A stretch of DNA of 64,000 bases from Celeribacter sp. PS-C1 (GCF_019429625.1 NZ_JAHXRW010000013.1:39703-103702); one strand, 5' to 3'. Counted from the first letter of the stretch, positions 17,492 to 26,132 are shown. Notes: generated by a model not told the origin, from the letters alone. Translations and numbers: made by a program.

Positions 17492-18145
17492 ATGCTCGAA
17501 TTTGACAATGTCAGCAAGTCCTTCTGGACGGGCAAGCAGCGCAAGGTGATCCTTGATCGCGCGTCTTTTCGTGTCGAAATCGGCAACTCCCTCGGCATTC
17601 TCGCCCCCAACGGCACGGGCAAAACCACGATCATCAATATGATGTCCGGGTTAGAGAAACCCGACGAGGGCGAAATTCGCCGCAGCTGTCGTGTGTCTTT
17701 TCCTTTGGGCTTCATGGGTGGGCTGATCGGCAAACACACCGCGCGCGAAAACGTTCGCTTCATCGCCGAGCTCTACGATCTTGATCCCGATTACGTAGAG
17801 GCGTTTTGCCGCTGGCTCTGCGAGTTGGACGAATATTTCGAAATGCCCGTGTCGACATTCTCTGCCGGAATGCGCTCACGCTTGTCTTTCGCGCTGTTGT
17901 TGGCGCTTGATTTCGATATGTATCTGATCGACGAGGGCATGCCCTCGACGGCGGATGTCAATTTCAACCGCAAAGCAGGTAGCATCCTGCGCGAGCGGCT
18001 TGAGCGCACCACCATCGTGGTGGTCTCTCATCAGGCCGCCACATTGGAAAAATTCTGTCGTTCCGCCGCCGTTCTCAGAAACGGCCAGCTTTATATGTTC
18101 GACACGCTGGAAGAGGCAAAGGCACTCTATGACTACGAAGGTTAA
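17492..18145 (+). CDS. kpsT: KpsT-like polysaccharide-export ABC ATPase
   Basis: A 217-residue ABC ATPase of the capsule/O-antigen export type. Walker A is APNGTGKTT, the signature is STFSAGM (non-canonical, as in KpsT), and Walker B is DMYLIDEGM. The H-loop is VVSHQ. KpsT normally energises the KpsM permease to flip capsular polysaccharide. The ATG at 17492 gives the usual length; an in-frame GTG at 17459 is less likely. It overlaps the KpsE-like gene by 17 bases. No permease gene (kpsM) or outer-membrane kpsD lies nearby. The preceding 200 bases contain a GCCGC/GCGGC hairpin at 17386-17399 and no gene. Confidence 0.88.
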   Translation: MLEFDNVSKSFWTGKQRKVILDRASFRVEIGNSLGILAPNGTGKTTIINMMSGLEKPDEGEIRRSCRVSFPLGFMGGLIGKHTARENVRFIAELYDLDPDYVEAFCRWLCELDEYFEMPVSTFSAGMRSRLSFALLLALDFDMYLIDEGMPSTADVNFNRKAGSILRERLERTTIVVVSHQAATLEKFCRSAAVLRNGQLYMFDTLEEAKALYDYEG

Positions 18146-19922
18146 AGCCCAGAAATTCCGCGTCCGCCGGACACCGCGCGCCGCCGCCTCGTCTCAGACG
18201 AGCGCAGCCTCTGTGCGGGAGAACGATCCGAGCCTCGAGAGCCCCGCCCCCTCCGAGGTAAAAACCGGGGACATTCTCGATGACGACAAACTGTTCGACA
18301 CGGGCGCCAGCGCCGACGGATTTGGCGATGCGCCCTTTCCCGGCTCTGCCGCCGCAGACACCAGCGCCCAGCCCCGGCGCCGCACGGCGCCGCGCGGATC
18401 CGTGGCCCGCTCTCTCGGCCAAGGCACTGAGGACAACGTCCTCAATGGTGACATCACCCCCGCCGACGAAACGGCCATCGACGCGGACATTGATGCAATC
18501 CGCCGTGAGGGGCTGACGGGACGGCAATTGCGGCTCGCCCGGCGCGTGGCGCAGAAACACGGGCTGGCGGCGACCTCAGATTTCGACGCAGTGCGGCTTT
18601 TGCGCAAGGCCGGAATCGATCCGTTCCAACGCGGTGCCATGCTCGATCTCGTGACCACGGAGGGCAAGGAACCGTCGCGCGAATTGACCACGACGGAGGG
18701 GCCGAAGCTGCCCAAGACCGTGGACAACAAACCCAACCTGCCCTCGAAAGACATCCTCGACCGGTTGACCCGCGAGGGCGAGATTTCGCAAATCCAGCAA
18801 GACATCGCCCGACGCCGTCGCCGCAAGATGGCTCTGCTCGCCGCCCGACTTGCGGTTTTCGTCGGCATTCCGACGATCCTCGCAGGGATTTATTTCTACA
18901 CCATGGCGACGCCGATGTATGCGACCAAATCGGCCTTCATCATTCAGCAGTCCGAAGCCCCATCTGCCGCTGGAAGTGGCCTCGGTGGCATTCTATCCGG
19001 AAGCCCTCTGGCCACATCACAGGACTCCATCGCCGTGCAGGACTACCTGACCTCGCGCGATGCGATGCTCCGCCTCGATGCTGACACCGGGTTCAAGGCA
19101 CATTTCGCCTCTGACGCCATCGACCCGCTGCAACGCTTGCCGGAAAACCCGACCAATGAAGAGGCCTACAAGGTATATCTTGATCGTGTGACCATCGGCT
19201 ATGACCCGACAGAGGGCCTGTTGCGGATGGAGGTCGTTGCCGCCGATCCGCAGGTCTCGCAGGACTTCTCCGATCACCTGATCGCCTACGCGGAGGAACA
19301 GGTCGACCAGATGACCCAGCGCCTGCGCGAAGATCAGATGAAGGGTGCGCGCGAGAGCCTTGACGACACAGAGGCCAAGATGATCGCGGCGCAGGAAAAG
19401 ATCGTGCGGCTGCAGGAACAGCTGGGGATCATCTCGCCGGATGCGGAAACCGCCTCGATTATGTCGCAAGTCTCGGCTTTCGAGACGCAGGTGCAACAAA
19501 AGCGTCTGCAGCTCCAACAACTTCTGGACAACCCCCGCCCGAACCAGGCGCGTGTTGAGGGCACACAGGGGGACATCCGCCGTCTTGAGAACCTGATCAC
19601 CGATCTGCGGGCGCAACTGACCCAAGCCAACGAAGGCGCCGATTCTCTGGCCCGGATCACCGCCGAATTGCGCATGGCCGAGGTCGATCTGGCGACGCGT
19701 CAAGCGATGGCTGCCACCGCCATTCAGGCGCTTGAGATGGCGCGAGTGGAGGCCAACCGTCAGGTGCGTTACCTGTCGCTGTCCTCGCGCCCCGTCGCGC
19801 CCGACGAGCCAACCTATCCGCGCAAATTCGAGAACACGCTTTTGGCGATGCTGGTGTTTTCCGGCATCTACCTTCTGGCCTCGCTCACCGCAGCCGTGTT
19901 GCGCGAACAGGTCTCCGCCTGA
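18129..19922 (+). CDS. kpsE: KpsE/BexC-like polysaccharide export co-polymerase
   Basis: A 597-residue inner-membrane protein of the KpsE/Wzz-like class. After a long, charged, low-complexity cytoplasmic N-terminus (about residues 1-225) comes a first membrane helix (MALLAARLAVFVGIPTILAG), then a periplasmic domain with extended coiled coil (about 390-550, Gln/Glu-rich). A second helix (LLAMLVFSGIYLLASLTAAV) lies at the C-terminus. Such proteins bridge the export ABC transporter to the outer membrane. The ATG at 18129 lies inside the end of kpsT; an open frame extends further upstream but only as the shadow of kpsT. The N-terminal extension is longer than in E. coli KpsE (about 380 residues). 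Confidence 0.85.
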   Translation: MTTKVKAQKFRVRRTPRAAASSQTSAASVRENDPSLESPAPSEVKTGDILDDDKLFDTGASADGFGDAPFPGSAAADTSAQPRRRTAPRGSVARSLGQGTEDNVLNGDITPADETAIDADIDAIRREGLTGRQLRLARRVAQKHGLAATSDFDAVRLLRKAGIDPFQRGAMLDLVTTEGKEPSRELTTTEGPKLPKTVDNKPNLPSKDILDRLTREGEISQIQQDIARRRRRKMALLAARLAVFVGIPTILAGIYFYTMATPMYATKSAFIIQQSEAPSAAGSGLGGILSGSPLATSQDSIAVQDYLTSRDAMLRLDADTGFKAHFASDAIDPLQRLPENPTNEEAYKVYLDRVTIGYDPTEGLLRMEVVAADPQVSQDFSDHLIAYAEEQVDQMTQRLREDQMKGARESLDDTEAKMIAAQEKIVRLQEQLGIISPDAETASIMSQVSAFETQVQQKRLQLQQLLDNPRPNQARVEGTQGDIRRLENLITDLRAQLTQANEGADSLARITAELRMAEVDLATRQAMAATAIQALEMARVEANRQVRYLSLSSRPVAPDEPTYPRKFENTLLAMLVFSGIYLLASLTAAVLREQVSA

Positions 19923-20031
19923 CACACAGCCGCGCCCAGTTTCAGCGCGGCTCCCCCTGCGACAATTTGGCGAAACGGAAACCTGCCGCCGATCCGTTCT
20001 ATCTGCATATGACATGCGAAAGGAACGGACG

Positions 20032-20574
20032 ATGAAACGTTTTGCTTTTTCTCTCGGTCTTCTTGCCGCGCTGCCCCTCGCTGTTCAGGCACAGGTCGGG
20101 TCTGCGCAGGGGTTTGGACCGCAATTCATGACCAACTGGGACTTGGACGAAAACGGCCAAGTGACGCGCGCCGAAGTGTTGGAACGGCGCGCAGACCTGT
20201 TTTACATGTTCGACTCGGATGAAGACGGGCACCTCAACGACGAAGAGTATGCAATGTTCGATGAGACCCGCGCGCTTGACCGCCAAATGCACATGGAAGA
20301 CTACGGAATGACCCCCGGTCAGGCGGCCCGACAGGCAGCGGCCCCCAAAGGCCCGCAACAGGGCGGCAGAGGTCAGGGAATGGGCCCCGAACGCGGCAAG
20401 GGCATGGCCGCCGGGATAGACGCCGTGCAGGGTTCGATGACCCGTCTGTCCAATGATCTGAACGGCGACGGAACCGTGACTCGCGACGAATTCGTCAACA
20501 ACGGCAAACAGTGGTTCGCTCGGATGGACCGCAACCGCGATGGCGTCGTCACATTGGCCGATTTCGGAAATTGA
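20032..20574 (+). CDS. Exported EF-hand calcium-binding protein
   Basis: A 180-residue protein with a signal peptide (RFAFSLGLLAALPLAVQA, ending QAQ) and four EF-hand-like loops: DLDENGQVTRAE, DSDEDGHLNDEE, DLNGDGTVTRDE and DRNRDGVVTLAD. A Gly/Gln/Pro-rich linker separates the two pairs. All four loops keep the Asp-x-Asp/Asn-x-Asp/Asn-Gly calcium ligands, so it probably binds calcium in the periplasm or outside. AAGGAA precedes the ATG at 20032; another in-frame ATG lies at 20014. It stands alone between the kps genes and tRNA-Gln. Its role is unknown; family members are called EF-hand domain proteins. Confidence 0.85.
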   Translation: MKRFAFSLGLLAALPLAVQAQVGSAQGFGPQFMTNWDLDENGQVTRAEVLERRADLFYMFDSDEDGHLNDEEYAMFDETRALDRQMHMEDYGMTPGQAARQAAAPKGPQQGGRGQGMGPERGKGMAAGIDAVQGSMTRLSNDLNGDGTVTRDEFVNNGKQWFARMDRNRDGVVTLADFGN

Positions 20575-20743
20575 TCCCCGAACAGGCGCACAACTGAAGG
20601 TCTTCACCTCTCTTTTCAGGCGGTCAGAGCATGCGCCCCACCCCGCCAAGCCTACCTCGCAACCCCGTCTTTCAGGTTTTTCACAAAAGGCTCGAAAAAG
20701 GGGTTGCACAGGACGCAGGGACGGACTAATTAGCGCCCCACGT

Positions 20744-20818
20744 TGGGGTGTAGCCAAGTGGTAAGGCAACTGTTTTTGGTACAGTGTACCGTAGGTTCGA
20801 ATCCTACCACCCCAGCCA
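20744..20818 (+). tRNA. tRNA-Gln (anticodon TTG)
   Basis: A 75-base cloverleaf. The acceptor arm TGGGGTG pairs with CACCCCA (20808-20814), and the D-arm has GCCAAGTGGTAAGGC. The anticodon stem ACTGT/ACAGT encloses loop TTTTGGT with anticodon TTG, and the T-arm GTAGG-TTCGAAT-CCTAC is complete. Discriminator G and CCA (20816-20818) are encoded. It reads CAA glutamine codons. Its 3' end is the target of an apparent island insertion. Confidence 0.97.
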
Positions 20819-20822
20819 TCTT
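20802..20822 (+). repeat. Left attachment-site repeat (within the tRNA-Gln 3' end)
   Basis: The 21 bases beginning TCCTACCACCCC and ending AGCCATCTT are repeated exactly at 26112-26132. This copy covers the 3' half of the T-arm, the acceptor strand, CCA and 4 bases beyond. A 3'-tRNA direct repeat of this kind is the usual footprint of a tyrosine integrase. Confidence 0.85.
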
Positions 20823-21334
20823 TCTCTAGATCAATGAAGCAAGACCCGACGGACCAACCCCGCCGGAAAATGCCCCTGTTTTATGCCCCTGTGCCTTCTA
20901 CGGGTGTCGAGCGTGTCGGGCTGCTGATCTAAGGCGGGCCATGTTAACGGGCCGCTAGAGCATGTTGATCACCGCAACCACTTGGTGATTAGGTGACACA
21001 ATCCAGATTAGCGCGCGAATAACGGCCTTTGGTGGCGGAGATAAAGCCCCCCTCGGCAAGGCTGCCGAGGGCGCGTAGATGTTTCATTGGATCAGGCCCC
21101 AAATGCTTTTTTCTGCAAATGGCAAAAGGGGCTCATTTTTGGTCAAGACATTTTGTTCTCTCGGTCACAGTTTCAACAAAGATACATGCAACAAAAAGAT
21201 GCGATCATTTGAGGTCGGCGAGCCTTCCCTCATGGGATCAAAATTGTTGACGGCATAGAAAGACAGCCATCTTATGAGTGCGGAGCATGTGAACGCACAG
21301 TTCGATGTACCCATATTCGAAGGAAACTCGAATT
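20823..21334. other. Gene-free left end of the island
   Basis: This 512-base stretch holds no convincing gene. It contains a tandem ATGCCCCTGT (at 20871 and 20885) inside a 20-codon reading frame of doubtful meaning. It also has a perfect hairpin CCCTCGGCA/TGCCGAGGG (21050-21071) that lacks a T-run, and AT-rich DNA after 21100. The inverted pair TTCGA/TCGAA sits just before the glycosyltransferase start. In typical islands an integrase gene would be expected here; none is seen. Confidence 0.5.
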
Positions 21335-22387
21335 ATGAACAATGACGCGCTCCCTTTAGTGGCTGTTGTAATCCCCTGTTACAAGTCTGCTGAAACTATT
21401 GCAGATGTGGTCGCGACTATTCCCTCATGTGTAGGTCACATTTTTTGCGTAAATGACGCCAGTCCGGATCGGCTTTCCGAGGTTTTGGAGGTTGTCGCCT
21501 CAACTGACACACGTGTTCAAGTATTGACGCATGAGATCAATGGCGGGGTCGGAGCGGCAACGATAACAGGCTACAAAGCCGCGATTGCGAATGGCGCTGA
21601 AATTATCGTCAAACTCGACAGTGATGGCCAGATGGATCCTCGCTTGATCCCCGCACTCATTGAGCCAATTGTTCAGAGGAAAGCGGACTATGTTAAGGGA
21701 AATCGCTTTTTCGATATTTCAAGCGTACAGCGCATGCCGACGGTGCGCTTGATAGGCAACGCGGGACTGTCGTTTCTAAGCAAGCTTTCTTCGGGGCACT
21801 GGCACCTGTTCGATCCGACGAATGGCTTCACGGCAATCCATGCGACGGTTGCAGAAATTCTACCACTAGACAAACTCCACAAACGCTACTTTTTCGAAAG
21901 TGACATCTTGTTCCGCCTTGGGACATTGGGCGCCTGCGTTCAGGACGTCCCGATGGAAGCCGTCTATGGGGAAGAACAAAGCGGGCTCAGTGAATTGGAT
22001 GCCCTTTTCAAGTTTCCCGGCCTGCATCTGAGGAATCTGATAAAGAGGATATTCTATAACTATTTCCTTCGAGACTTCAGCACAGCGTCTCTGAGCCTCA
22101 TCTTCGGCCTTTGCCTTTCTTTTTGGGGTACCATCTTTGGTGTCATGCATTGGATTGATAGTGCACGACTTGGAATTCCGGCCACGGCGGGAACCGTCAT
22201 GCTTAGTGCGTTTCCAATCCTGATTGGTTTTCAGCTGCTCTTGAGTTTCCTTCACCACGATGTTGCCGCTTCAAGGAGGAACGCAATCTACCCTCAAATT
22301 TCGCGAGTTAAGGTTTTGCGCTCCCGTTCTGCACATCGCGTTGATGACACCAAGGAGAAGGCCGAAGCAGATGATGTGACGCGATAG
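21335..22387 (+). CDS. Family 2 glycosyltransferase with C-terminal membrane helices
   Basis: A 350-residue GT-A enzyme resembling polyprenyl-phosphate sugar transferases (DPM1/ArnC-like). The N-terminus is VAVVIPCYKSAETIADVV, with the acidic motif NDAS and the metal-binding KLDSDGQMD. About residues 255-310 form two hydrophobic segments (SLSLIFGLCLSFWGTIFGV and a second ending LLLSF), the usual membrane anchor of this subgroup. It would load a sugar onto a lipid carrier at the cytosolic face. The ATG at 21335 follows AAGGAAAC; an in-frame ATG at 21305 is possible. It is the only plus-strand gene of the island; the other three face it. Confidence 0.85.
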   Translation: MNNDALPLVAVVIPCYKSAETIADVVATIPSCVGHIFCVNDASPDRLSEVLEVVASTDTRVQVLTHEINGGVGAATITGYKAAIANGAEIIVKLDSDGQMDPRLIPALIEPIVQRKADYVKGNRFFDISSVQRMPTVRLIGNAGLSFLSKLSSGHWHLFDPTNGFTAIHATVAEILPLDKLHKRYFFESDILFRLGTLGACVQDVPMEAVYGEEQSGLSELDALFKFPGLHLRNLIKRIFYNYFLRDFSTASLSLIFGLCLSFWGTIFGVMHWIDSARLGIPATAGTVMLSAFPILIGFQLLLSFLHHDVAASRRNAIYPQISRVKVLRSRSAHRVDDTKEKAEADDVTR

Positions 22388-22400
22388 AGAGTGGTTAGGA

Positions 22401-23333
22401 TCATTTGTTGTACTGGCTCACTCCCAGCATTCTGGTCATGATTTCAATGAGTACACTCGCGAGACTGTTCGAGATTAAAAGCAGAGGCCGCGCGATGATC
22501 GCAATTCCCGCCGCAACGGGAAGTGGGAGGCCGAGAAAAACCAATACACCTGTCGCGCCTGCTTCCGCCACGCCGAAACCTGCCAGAGAAATTGCGATTG
22601 CGCCAGCGACATTGAGACCTGCCAACATTATCCAACTTTCTGGGAGCCCAATGGCATATCCAGCAGCGTGAAACCCCGCGAGTATACCGAGAGATGCGCT
22701 TCCCCAAAGGACCAGCGTCAGTCCCATAAGGCGAAAGCGTTCCATAACGCTCTTTGAGGGTTGGGTGACGCCAAAGACCGTTTCTGTGTCATTGCGCCTT
22801 TTTCCACTCGGCCAAAATCGCTGAAGGACGGTTATGACAGTCGATGCGAATAGATCTGACCAATAAAGAGCGACCAAACAGACCATAGCCGCAGCAAAGG
22901 TAAAAATAGCAAAGTGACCGGTCGCACTCAGTCCTAGGCATCCGAAACCCAAAACCGCACAGATGTCTCGCAATCGTGTTTCTGCGATCAGGCGAGATGC
23001 CTGCAACATATCCAGTCCCAACATCTTTTTGGCCAGAATAGGAAAGGACAGATCCCCAAAACCAGAGGGAGCAAACATAAACACCAGCTGGTGACGAGCC
23101 GTTAGCGACAACCATATCGGAAAAGGAAAAACCGTGTTTTTTGGTGCCGTAAGGAAAAATATCGCCGCCCGAACAACCAAAACAAATACATAGGCCGCGA
23201 CTGACGGGAGAAGGAAGACGGGTTTTATTTCCTCGACATTAAGGTCTTGCCGTAGGGCGAGCCACATCAGAACGGCGAACAAAGTGAAGCTGACCGCCCC
23301 TCCTTTCAAAAGCTGTGCACCCTTAGAGGTCAT
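22401..23333 (-). CDS. YbhN/AglD-type (LPG synthase TM-like) membrane protein
   Basis: A 310-residue polytopic protein with about eight hydrophobic segments, matching the lysylphosphatidylglycerol-synthase transmembrane domain family (flippase/AglD-like). It includes the typical RHQLVFMFAPSGFGDLSFP segment and a glycine-rich GVAEAGATGVLVFLGLP near the C-terminus. Members handle lipid-linked sugars or aminoacyl lipids across the membrane. The lipid-carrier glycosyltransferase next to it suggests it translocates or uses the glycosylated lipid. The start at 23333 overlaps the sulfotransferase stop by 11 bases. Confidence 0.78.
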   Translation of the reverse strand: MTSKGAQLLKGGAVSFTLFAVLMWLALRQDLNVEEIKPVFLLPSVAAYVFVLVVRAAIFFLTAPKNTVFPFPIWLSLTARHQLVFMFAPSGFGDLSFPILAKKMLGLDMLQASRLIAETRLRDICAVLGFGCLGLSATGHFAIFTFAAAMVCLVALYWSDLFASTVITVLQRFWPSGKRRNDTETVFGVTQPSKSVMERFRLMGLTLVLWGSASLGILAGFHAAGYAIGLPESWIMLAGLNVAGAIAISLAGFGVAEAGATGVLVFLGLPLPVAAGIAIIARPLLLISNSLASVLIEIMTRMLGVSQYNK

Positions 23334-24072
23334 ACCCTAAATCCGCAGCTGTCTTTCCGCATATCGCCTGCTCGAGCCGACGGTCTCGAAGATCATCGCC
23401 CTTTGGCGCTATGTTTACACGATGCCGAAACTCTTCTGCAGAGATTTCATGCGTGAGGGATATGTCCAAAGTGTCGAATATTTGTGAGGTCGTATGACGG
23501 CTGATCTCGGGATTGGAAGAGAATAGATCTTCACACCGAACGCGGATGTAGCTTTCTGCAACAGCCTCCAGCGCCGCAATACGTTCATTGCACCAATTCC
23601 AGCGATGCAGGTTTTTAGCAAAGGGAGTCAGTTGCGCCCATCCCTCCGGGCGAGGCACAGGAAAGGGTTTCGCGAACGGAATATAGTCAATAACATTTCG
23701 GTAACGTGCCGATGCCTTGAATGTTGTCATGGATTGTGACCACGCGCCCGGAGAGCGTATCATGTGGACGATGCGCAATGGAACGGGACTTTCCGCGACA
23801 AGGTCCGTCACGGGACACAAAAACGGATTGATCTCGATATACTTACCAGTTTTCCCGTGATTTTTTTGTTGGTGATGTCGGGCAAGCCAACGTGTTGCCT
23901 CCTTCAGCATCCCCCAGTCATTTCGAAGATTTCCCATCATCATCACGTAACGCGAGGGTGATGGCTCATGCTCAACTGTGACGCCTGGACAATGCCGCGT
24001 GATCAGGGTCTCCAAGAACATGGTCCCGGTTCTTCCTGCGGACAGAACGTAATAATATGCTTCTGAACCCAA
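23323..24072 (-). CDS. P-loop sulfotransferase
   Basis: A 249-residue protein whose N-terminus has the 5'-phosphosulfate-binding P-loop SAGRTGTMFLE (from residue 11). A later IVHMIRSPGAWSQSM segment supplies the 3'-phosphate-binding Arg-Ser pair typical of PAPS-dependent sulfotransferases. The acceptor cannot be inferred directly. The neighbouring glycosyltransferase, lipid-handling membrane protein and GT-C-like protein point to a glycan or glycolipid. It overlaps the downstream membrane-protein gene by 11 bases and follows the GT-C-like gene with a 59-base gap. Family assignment is good; function is inferred. Confidence 0.8.
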   Translation of the reverse strand: MGSEAYYYVLSAGRTGTMFLETLITRHCPGVTVEHEPSPSRYVMMMGNLRNDWGMLKEATRWLARHHQQKNHGKTGKYIEINPFLCPVTDLVAESPVPLRIVHMIRSPGAWSQSMTTFKASARYRNVIDYIPFAKPFPVPRPEGWAQLTPFAKNLHRWNWCNERIAALEAVAESYIRVRCEDLFSSNPEISRHTTSQIFDTLDISLTHEISAEEFRHRVNIAPKGDDLRDRRLEQAICGKTAADLGYDL

Positions 24073-24131
24073 CTGCGCCCTCTCGCCCTCAACACATGCA
24101 CTTGGTCGCGCATTAAATGCGTGAAATTAGA

Positions 24132-25739
24132 TCACATGTTGTCATGGTTGCCGTCCTGGCCACATATAGCAAATTCATTTTCTTCGGCGGCAATGAAGCG
24201 AAGGTCGTTATAGGCCCTCACATTCCCGAAAAGCGCCAAATCGTTAGAAATGTCGGGTTCCAACCACACATCACGCCAAACAATCAGCCGCACATCGTAT
24301 TTTTTCAAAATTGCGCAACGGGTTTCGACAGAAATCCCATGATCAAAGAAGGTCGTATTGGCATCCTTTCGTTCAGCCATGTCAGGCACTTCGGCAAAGA
24401 GTCTCGGGATTGCGACAACGGAAAGAGAGGAGGCTTCGATTGGAAACGCAGTTTGAAGATGCGCGATCGCGACGCTGTCCCGGGGCACAAGAGTTTCGGC
24501 GAAAGCTGTGGCTTTAAGGATTGTCGCGCTCCACGTCTTGGGTTGTCGAGAAACTTCGCCGGTCTCAAGAAATGTCCGCGCACGATTATATTTGTGTGTG
24601 CCGTACAGAATTCCATAGATGAGCGTGCCAAGAAGAATGATTAATATTCCGTTCTTGAAGATCGTGACATATCGCTTCGAGGAAGGCGTGAGGATCGCAG
24701 AAACCAGCCCTAGCTGTAAAATAATCGCGACAAAAGGAAGGACGCGCACATTAACCCAACTCTCAACATATGTCAGGACTACAAAGCCTGTTCCGACGAC
24801 GAGAAAGGGTAGAAAGAGCTCCAATCTAAGGCGGCGTCGATGCCAGTCGAAGAACCCCAATATCCCGACTAAACCGAGACCCAGAACCCACAATATTTTG
24901 GTAGCGTACGAAAAATCATAGGACAGGAAGCGCACTGCATCGTGGCCATGACGGACATTTTCATTCAACACATAAGCAATAGGATTTCCATAGATCCAGA
25001 CCTGTGTCAGGAGCAAGCCAATGAAGACGCTAGCGCTGAGTAGAAAACGGTGTCGCCACGTTGCTTCACCGGGTGCAAAAAGAAGAAAAGCACCTGTCAT
25101 GCCAATACCAAACAGCCCCTGAAGCTGATGCGAAATCAACATGATGAATGTCAGAGTAGCCAATGCGAACATATGAACTGGAAGCCGCACGCTGCCCCTC
25201 AGGCTTTTCAAGGCAACCCACCATGTCCAGAACGACAGCCCGATAACGGGGGCATAAGGATAGGCAACCGAAAAGAGCGTGGTTCTTATTGTTGTGTATC
25301 CCGTGTGATCGACTTGCTCTATCCATGTGCCAAATATTGCGACCAGTAAGACCAAGGGTGCGACGGGTGTTTTCCAATATTGACGCGCAAAAACCTGTAT
25401 TCCGCCTAAAATAACCGCGATGGCCCCAAGGGCGGATACACGCATGGCATCGAATTCATCACCGCCGAATGAGCGGGTGATAATCGCAACGAGAATGGAC
25501 CAAGGCGTATAGGAGCGGGACGGATCCATCGTATCGACATGCGGATTGGCCGCATGAAATGGAGAGGCAATTAGCTCTCGAAAAACAGACAAGTGATGCC
25601 AGATGTCTCTTTCATAGGACACAACAGCCGCAGGTTCGTAGAACACTCTTGCAATGACGATTAACGAGAGCCCGGATGCTACAAAGTATGCGACAGACAT
25701 TATCAAATGACTGTTTCTGCCCGTCCCTTTGTATCTCAT
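24132..25739 (-). CDS. Polytopic GT-C-like membrane protein
   Basis: A protein of about 535 residues with roughly ten to twelve membrane segments and a soluble C-terminal region of about 150 residues. After the first helix comes an acidic loop (YERDIWHHLSVFRELI) like the Asp/Glu-containing first periplasmic loop of GT-C glycosyltransferases, which use lipid-linked sugar donors. I do not recognise the exact family. ATG at 25739 and GTG at 25745 are both possible starts; AGGG precedes them. It is the first gene of the minus-strand trio. Codon use is less GC-biased than in flanking core genes, in keeping with transfer. Confidence 0.65.
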   Translation of the reverse strand: MRYKGTGRNSHLIMSVAYFVASGLSLIVIARVFYEPAAVVSYERDIWHHLSVFRELIASPFHAANPHVDTMDPSRSYTPWSILVAIITRSFGGDEFDAMRVSALGAIAVILGGIQVFARQYWKTPVAPLVLLVAIFGTWIEQVDHTGYTTIRTTLFSVAYPYAPVIGLSFWTWWVALKSLRGSVRLPVHMFALATLTFIMLISHQLQGLFGIGMTGAFLLFAPGEATWRHRFLLSASVFIGLLLTQVWIYGNPIAYVLNENVRHGHDAVRFLSYDFSYATKILWVLGLGLVGILGFFDWHRRRLRLELFLPFLVVGTGFVVLTYVESWVNVRVLPFVAIILQLGLVSAILTPSSKRYVTIFKNGILIILLGTLIYGILYGTHKYNRARTFLETGEVSRQPKTWSATILKATAFAETLVPRDSVAIAHLQTAFPIEASSLSVVAIPRLFAEVPDMAERKDANTTFFDHGISVETRCAILKKYDVRLIVWRDVWLEPDISNDLALFGNVRAYNDLRFIAAEENEFAICGQDGNHDNM

Positions 25740-25745
25740 ACTCAC

Positions 25746-26111
25746 AACCCTATGTGGCGTAAATCTGCTTGTTCAAAACGCATAGTTACCAACAGATACA
25801 TCATATTTGATCATTTATGAATTTTTCTGTGACTGACACACCTCGCCGCCCAGCGCCAAGGGTTCACTGATGCTGCCGCCTACTGGGCGTGGTTGGCGGA
25901 CTATGTGATTTACAATCGGATCCCCCGCTAACACACTCCTCGGCGGGCCTCAGGGTTCGCCGGGGGGACACTTTACTTTCTTTTTCGTGGACGAGGCCAA
26001 GCAGCGAGATCTCCAGAAAAGGACTCCCGAGATACCTAAACTGCCCCAGAAGAGTCCCCAGAGACCATAGCGGTTCGAGAAAGCCGAAGAGGTTCATCGA
26101 CCTCTAAGGCT
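25746..26111. other. Right end of the island with possible gene remnant
   Basis: No intact gene is visible. A plus-strand frame at about 25834-25934 ends in AAAYWAWLADYVIYNRIPR and then TAA. It looks like the C-terminus of a mobile-element protein but lacks anything upstream because an in-frame TGA precedes it. An imperfect GC-rich hairpin follows near 25945. AT-rich DNA at 25770-25830 probably holds the promoter of the minus-strand trio. Confidence 0.35.
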
Positions 26112-26132
26112 TCCTACCACCCCAGCCATCTT
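26112..26132 (+). repeat. Right attachment-site repeat (tRNA-Gln 3'-end copy)
   Basis: This is an exact 21-bp copy of 20802-20822 without the rest of the tRNA gene. The sequences diverge immediately outside it on both sides. This is the expected remnant of site-specific insertion into the tRNA 3' end. Confidence 0.85.

Larger units (their letters stand above)
20819..26132. mobile_element. tRNA-Gln-anchored genomic island without integrase
   Basis: The 5.3-kb segment is bracketed by the 21-bp tRNA-Gln 3'-end repeat. It is visibly AT-richer than its surroundings, with less GC-biased third positions, and carries a coherent cargo: a GT2 glycosyltransferase, a YbhN/AglD-like membrane protein, a P-loop sulfotransferase and a polytopic GT-C-like protein. 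No integrase, transposase or excisionase gene remains. There is only a short possible coding remnant near 25834-25934. Cargo probably modifies a surface glycan or lipid. The island call rests on the exact repeat plus compositional contrast; the ends are well defined. Confidence 0.75.

Noticed and set aside
25864..26107. Two short overlapping frames at the island's right end
   Set aside because: Both are low-complexity translations of GC-rich DNA with no start signal; only the small C-terminal remnant nearby was kept as a tentative observation.
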